Assembly (NCBI RefSeq): GCF_020885975.1
Contig: NZ_AP025183.1
Location: forward strand, 744,001-808,000
Direction of reading: 5' to 3'
Length of the DNA stretch: 64,000 nt
Source of the DNA: Flavobacterium ammonificans
GTDB taxonomy: Bacteria; Bacteroidota; Bacteroidia; Flavobacteriales; Flavobacteriaceae
Shown here: piece after piece, positions 63,201 to 64,000 of the stretch
How the letters are laid out: each line of letters starts with the position of its first letter
Position numbering within the stretch: position 1 is the first letter of the stretch
Position numbers and translations under genes: made by a program
Notes under the pieces: model-generated
Databases searched by the model: none
The model's input: the letters and a program-made list of their open reading frames with translations, nothing else
Told to the model about the DNA's origin: nothing

Positions 63201-63616
63201 ACGAACTGGAACAGCAAGGAACTTTAGCTATTGTTATTGCAGGGAATACTGTATCTTTAACTTTAGAAGATGTAGAAATTACGTCTCAAGATATTGAAGG
63301 ATGGTTGGTAGCTAATTCTAACGGAATTACGGTAGCTTTAGATATTACAATTTCGACAGAATTGAAACAAGAAGGAATTGCCAGAGAATTGGTTAACCGA
63401 ATCCAAAATATCCGTAAAGATTCAGGATTTGAAGTAACAGATAAAATTAAAGTAACCTTACAACAAAATGCGGAATTAAAAACCGCAGTTGAAGCGAATT
63501 TAGATTATATCATGTCGGAAACGCTAACTGAAAGTTTGGTTTTTGAAGACGAGGTAACCAATGGATTAGAAATAGAATTTGACGATATAAAAACAAGAAT
63601 ACTAATTACTAAATAA
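60215..63616 (+). CDS. ileS: Isoleucine--tRNA ligase
   Basis: It charges tRNA-Ile with isoleucine and proofreads valine. The start was set at the ATG at 60215 (MSTKFTEYKGL), the usual start of this group; an upstream ATG at 60161 would include spacer repeat. The 1133-aa protein has the variant signature GIHH (57-60, replacing HIGH), an editing domain (TTPWTLPSNTALT region), KMSKR (682-686) and a long C-terminal tRNA-binding part. GIHH and the extended length mark the eukaryote-like type 2 IleS. A TTACTTTC box at 60182-60189 may be the promoter. Confidence 0.97.
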   Translation: MSTKFTEYKGLDLPKSAEEVLDFWKKETIFEKTVTTREGNPPYVFFEGPPSANGLPGIHHVMARAIKDIFCRYKTQKGFQVKRKAGWDTHGLPVELGTEKELGITKEDIGKTITVEEYNEACKRTVMRYTDVWNDLTEKMGYWVDMEDPYVTYKPKYMETVWWLLKQIYNKDLMYKGYTIQPYSPKAGTGLSSHEVNQPGSYRDVTDTTIVAQFKTKSESLPIFLQGFGDIHVLAWTTTPWTLPSNTALTVGPKIDYVLVKTFNQYTFLPTNVILAKNLVGKQFGKTFFESTDAADFENFKAGDKKIPFQILAEAKGADLVGIRYEQLMPLVLPYQNAEDAFRVIAGDFVTTEDGTGIVHTAPTFGADDAKVAKEATPEIPPMLVLDENGTPVPLVDLQGKFVNGLGDLSGKYVKNEYYNEGEAPERSADVEIAIQLKEENKAFKVEKYVHSYPHCWRTDKPILYYPLDSWFIKITEVRDRMFDLNDTINWKPKATGEGRFGNWLKNANDWNLSRSRYWGIPLPIWRTEDKQEEILIGSVEELYIEIEKSIQAGFQKTNPFAGFEIGNMSEANYDLIDLHKNVVDEITLVSASGKPMQRESDLIDVWFDSGAMPYAQWHYPFENKELIDQNKSFPADFIAEGVDQTRGWFYTLHAIGTLVFDKIAYKNVVSNGLVLDKNGQKMSKRLGNAVDPFETLKEYGPDATRWYMISNANPWDNLKFDLEGIAEVRRKFFGTLYNTYSFFSLYANIDGFTYSEAEIPLADRPEIDRWIISELNTLIKDVDGFYADYEPTRAARAISDFVQENLSNWYVRLCRRRFWKGEYAQDKIAAYQTLYTCLLSISKLAAPIAPFYMDKLYRDLTQATHSEGFESVHLAKFPEFVENFVDKSLESKMQKAQTISSLVLSLRKKEMIKVRQPLQKVMIPVLDSNQRAEIEAVSDLIKAEVNVKEIVLLDDASGVLVKQIKPNFKALGPRFGKDMGLISKEIQGFSPDQINELEQQGTLAIVIAGNTVSLTLEDVEITSQDIEGWLVANSNGITVALDITISTELKQEGIARELVNRIQNIRKDSGFEVTDKIKVTLQQNAELKTAVEANLDYIMSETLTESLVFEDEVTNGLEIEFDDIKTRILITK

Positions 63617-63622
63617 GGGATT

Positions 63623-64000
63623 ATGATAGATGAAATTGCAAGATATTCAGAAGCTGATTTAGCAGAATTCAAAGAATTAATTTTAAAGAAAATACAAAAA
63701 GCTCAAGAAGATTTAGACTTGATTAAAAGTGCTTATATGAATGATTTGAATAATGGAACAGACGATACGTCTCCAACATTCAAAGCGTTTGAAGAAGGTA
63801 GTGAAACCATGTCTAAAGAAGCCAACTCACAATTAGCCATTCGTCAAGAAAAGTTCATTCGTGATTTGAAAAATGCGCTTTTCCGTGTTGAAAATAAAAC
63901 CTACGGAGTGTGTAAAGTGACAGGAAAATTAATTAGCAAAGAACGTTTGTTAATTGTGCCTCACGCTACAATGAGTATCGAAGCTAAAAATATGCAACGA
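63623..64000 (+). CDS. TraR/DksA-like protein, cut by the right edge
   Basis: 126 codons are visible from the ATG at 63623, only 6 bases after ileS, and the end is missing. The N-terminal part is helical (coiled-coil-like, KKIQKAQEDLDLI, then SKEANSQLAIRQEKFIRDLKNAL). The C-terminal part YGVCKVTGKLISKERLLIVPHATMSIEAK matches the DksA zinc-finger region, quoted in segments. Only one cysteine of the usual four is seen in it. DksA-like proteins bind RNA polymerase near its secondary channel, often with ppGpp. The gene order ileS-dksA-like is common in Bacteroidota. Confidence 0.88.
   Translation, partial: MIDEIARYSEADLAEFKELILKKIQKAQEDLDLIKSAYMNDLNNGTDDTSPTFKAFEEGSETMSKEANSQLAIRQEKFIRDLKNALFRVENKTYGVCKVTGKLISKERLLIVPHATMSIEAKNMQR

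Overview
The window looks like chromosomal DNA of a Flavobacterium-type member of the Bacteroidota. The DNA is AT-rich, Shine-Dalgarno sequences are weak, and many genes carry the Bacteroidota -7 promoter box TAnnTTTG. The proteins fit as well: type IX secretion (T9SS) sorting domains, PorP/SprF and PorE-like proteins, a SusC-like plug fragment, the Bat aerotolerance operon and a GIHH-type IleS. No tRNA, rRNA, CRISPR array, transposase or prophage module was seen.

Layout. 1-7412: a secreted M20 amidohydrolase (cut by the left edge), a GNAT acetyltransferase, an exported barrel-like protein with a GH3 beta-glucosidase, a TonB-plug fragment, and a membrane TPR/HTH sensor (DUF6377 type). 7413-11000: a compact regulatory island with three tandem Crp/Fnr paralogues on the minus strand, a non-coding stretch able to form three successive hairpins, a 93-aa orphan protein and a 54-aa basic protein. 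11000-26206: a surface/adhesion locus. It holds a T9SS type A protein, an outer-membrane barrel, a 1186-aa tail-fibre-like repeat protein, a glycine-rich protein, a 2062-aa T9SS type B adhesin, SprF/PorP and a PorE-like OmpA protein. 26340-38394: housekeeping and metabolism (lipoprotein, Mfd, ACT-like protein, YraN, LD-carboxypeptidase, nuclease/phosphatase, 3-hydroxyanthranilate dioxygenase, ALDH7-type dehydrogenase, metallophosphoesterase, SDR, aldo/keto reductase). 38607-48224: the aerotolerance operon moxR-DUF58-membrane protein-batA-batB-batC-batD-[GxxExxY insert]-batE. 48234-64000: CvpA, PheS, GpsA, iron alcohol dehydrogenase, NadD, Gmk, YicC, an EamA transporter, an ArsC/Spx protein, DinB, GdhA, RecO, IleS and a DksA-like protein cut by the right edge.

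The strongest unexplained signal is a 26-bp palindrome (half-site AAAAAGTTGTGA) found three times, upstream of the hairpin-rich non-coding stretch, the 54-aa gene and the giant T9SS adhesin operon. In each case its centre lies 29.5 bp before the first base of a -7 box, the geometry of a class II activator site. Two copies flank the triple Crp/Fnr cluster, and one overlaps the -33 region of the divergent crp promoter. I infer a small regulon linking these regulators, a candidate sRNA or leader, a micro-protein and surface adhesion.

Two further patterns stand out. Seven-base-period arrays, each with a different unit, often sit directly before start codons. The GxxExxY gene lies in the bat operon between imperfect 40-bp inverted repeats, and related sequence without the gene lies between batA and batB.
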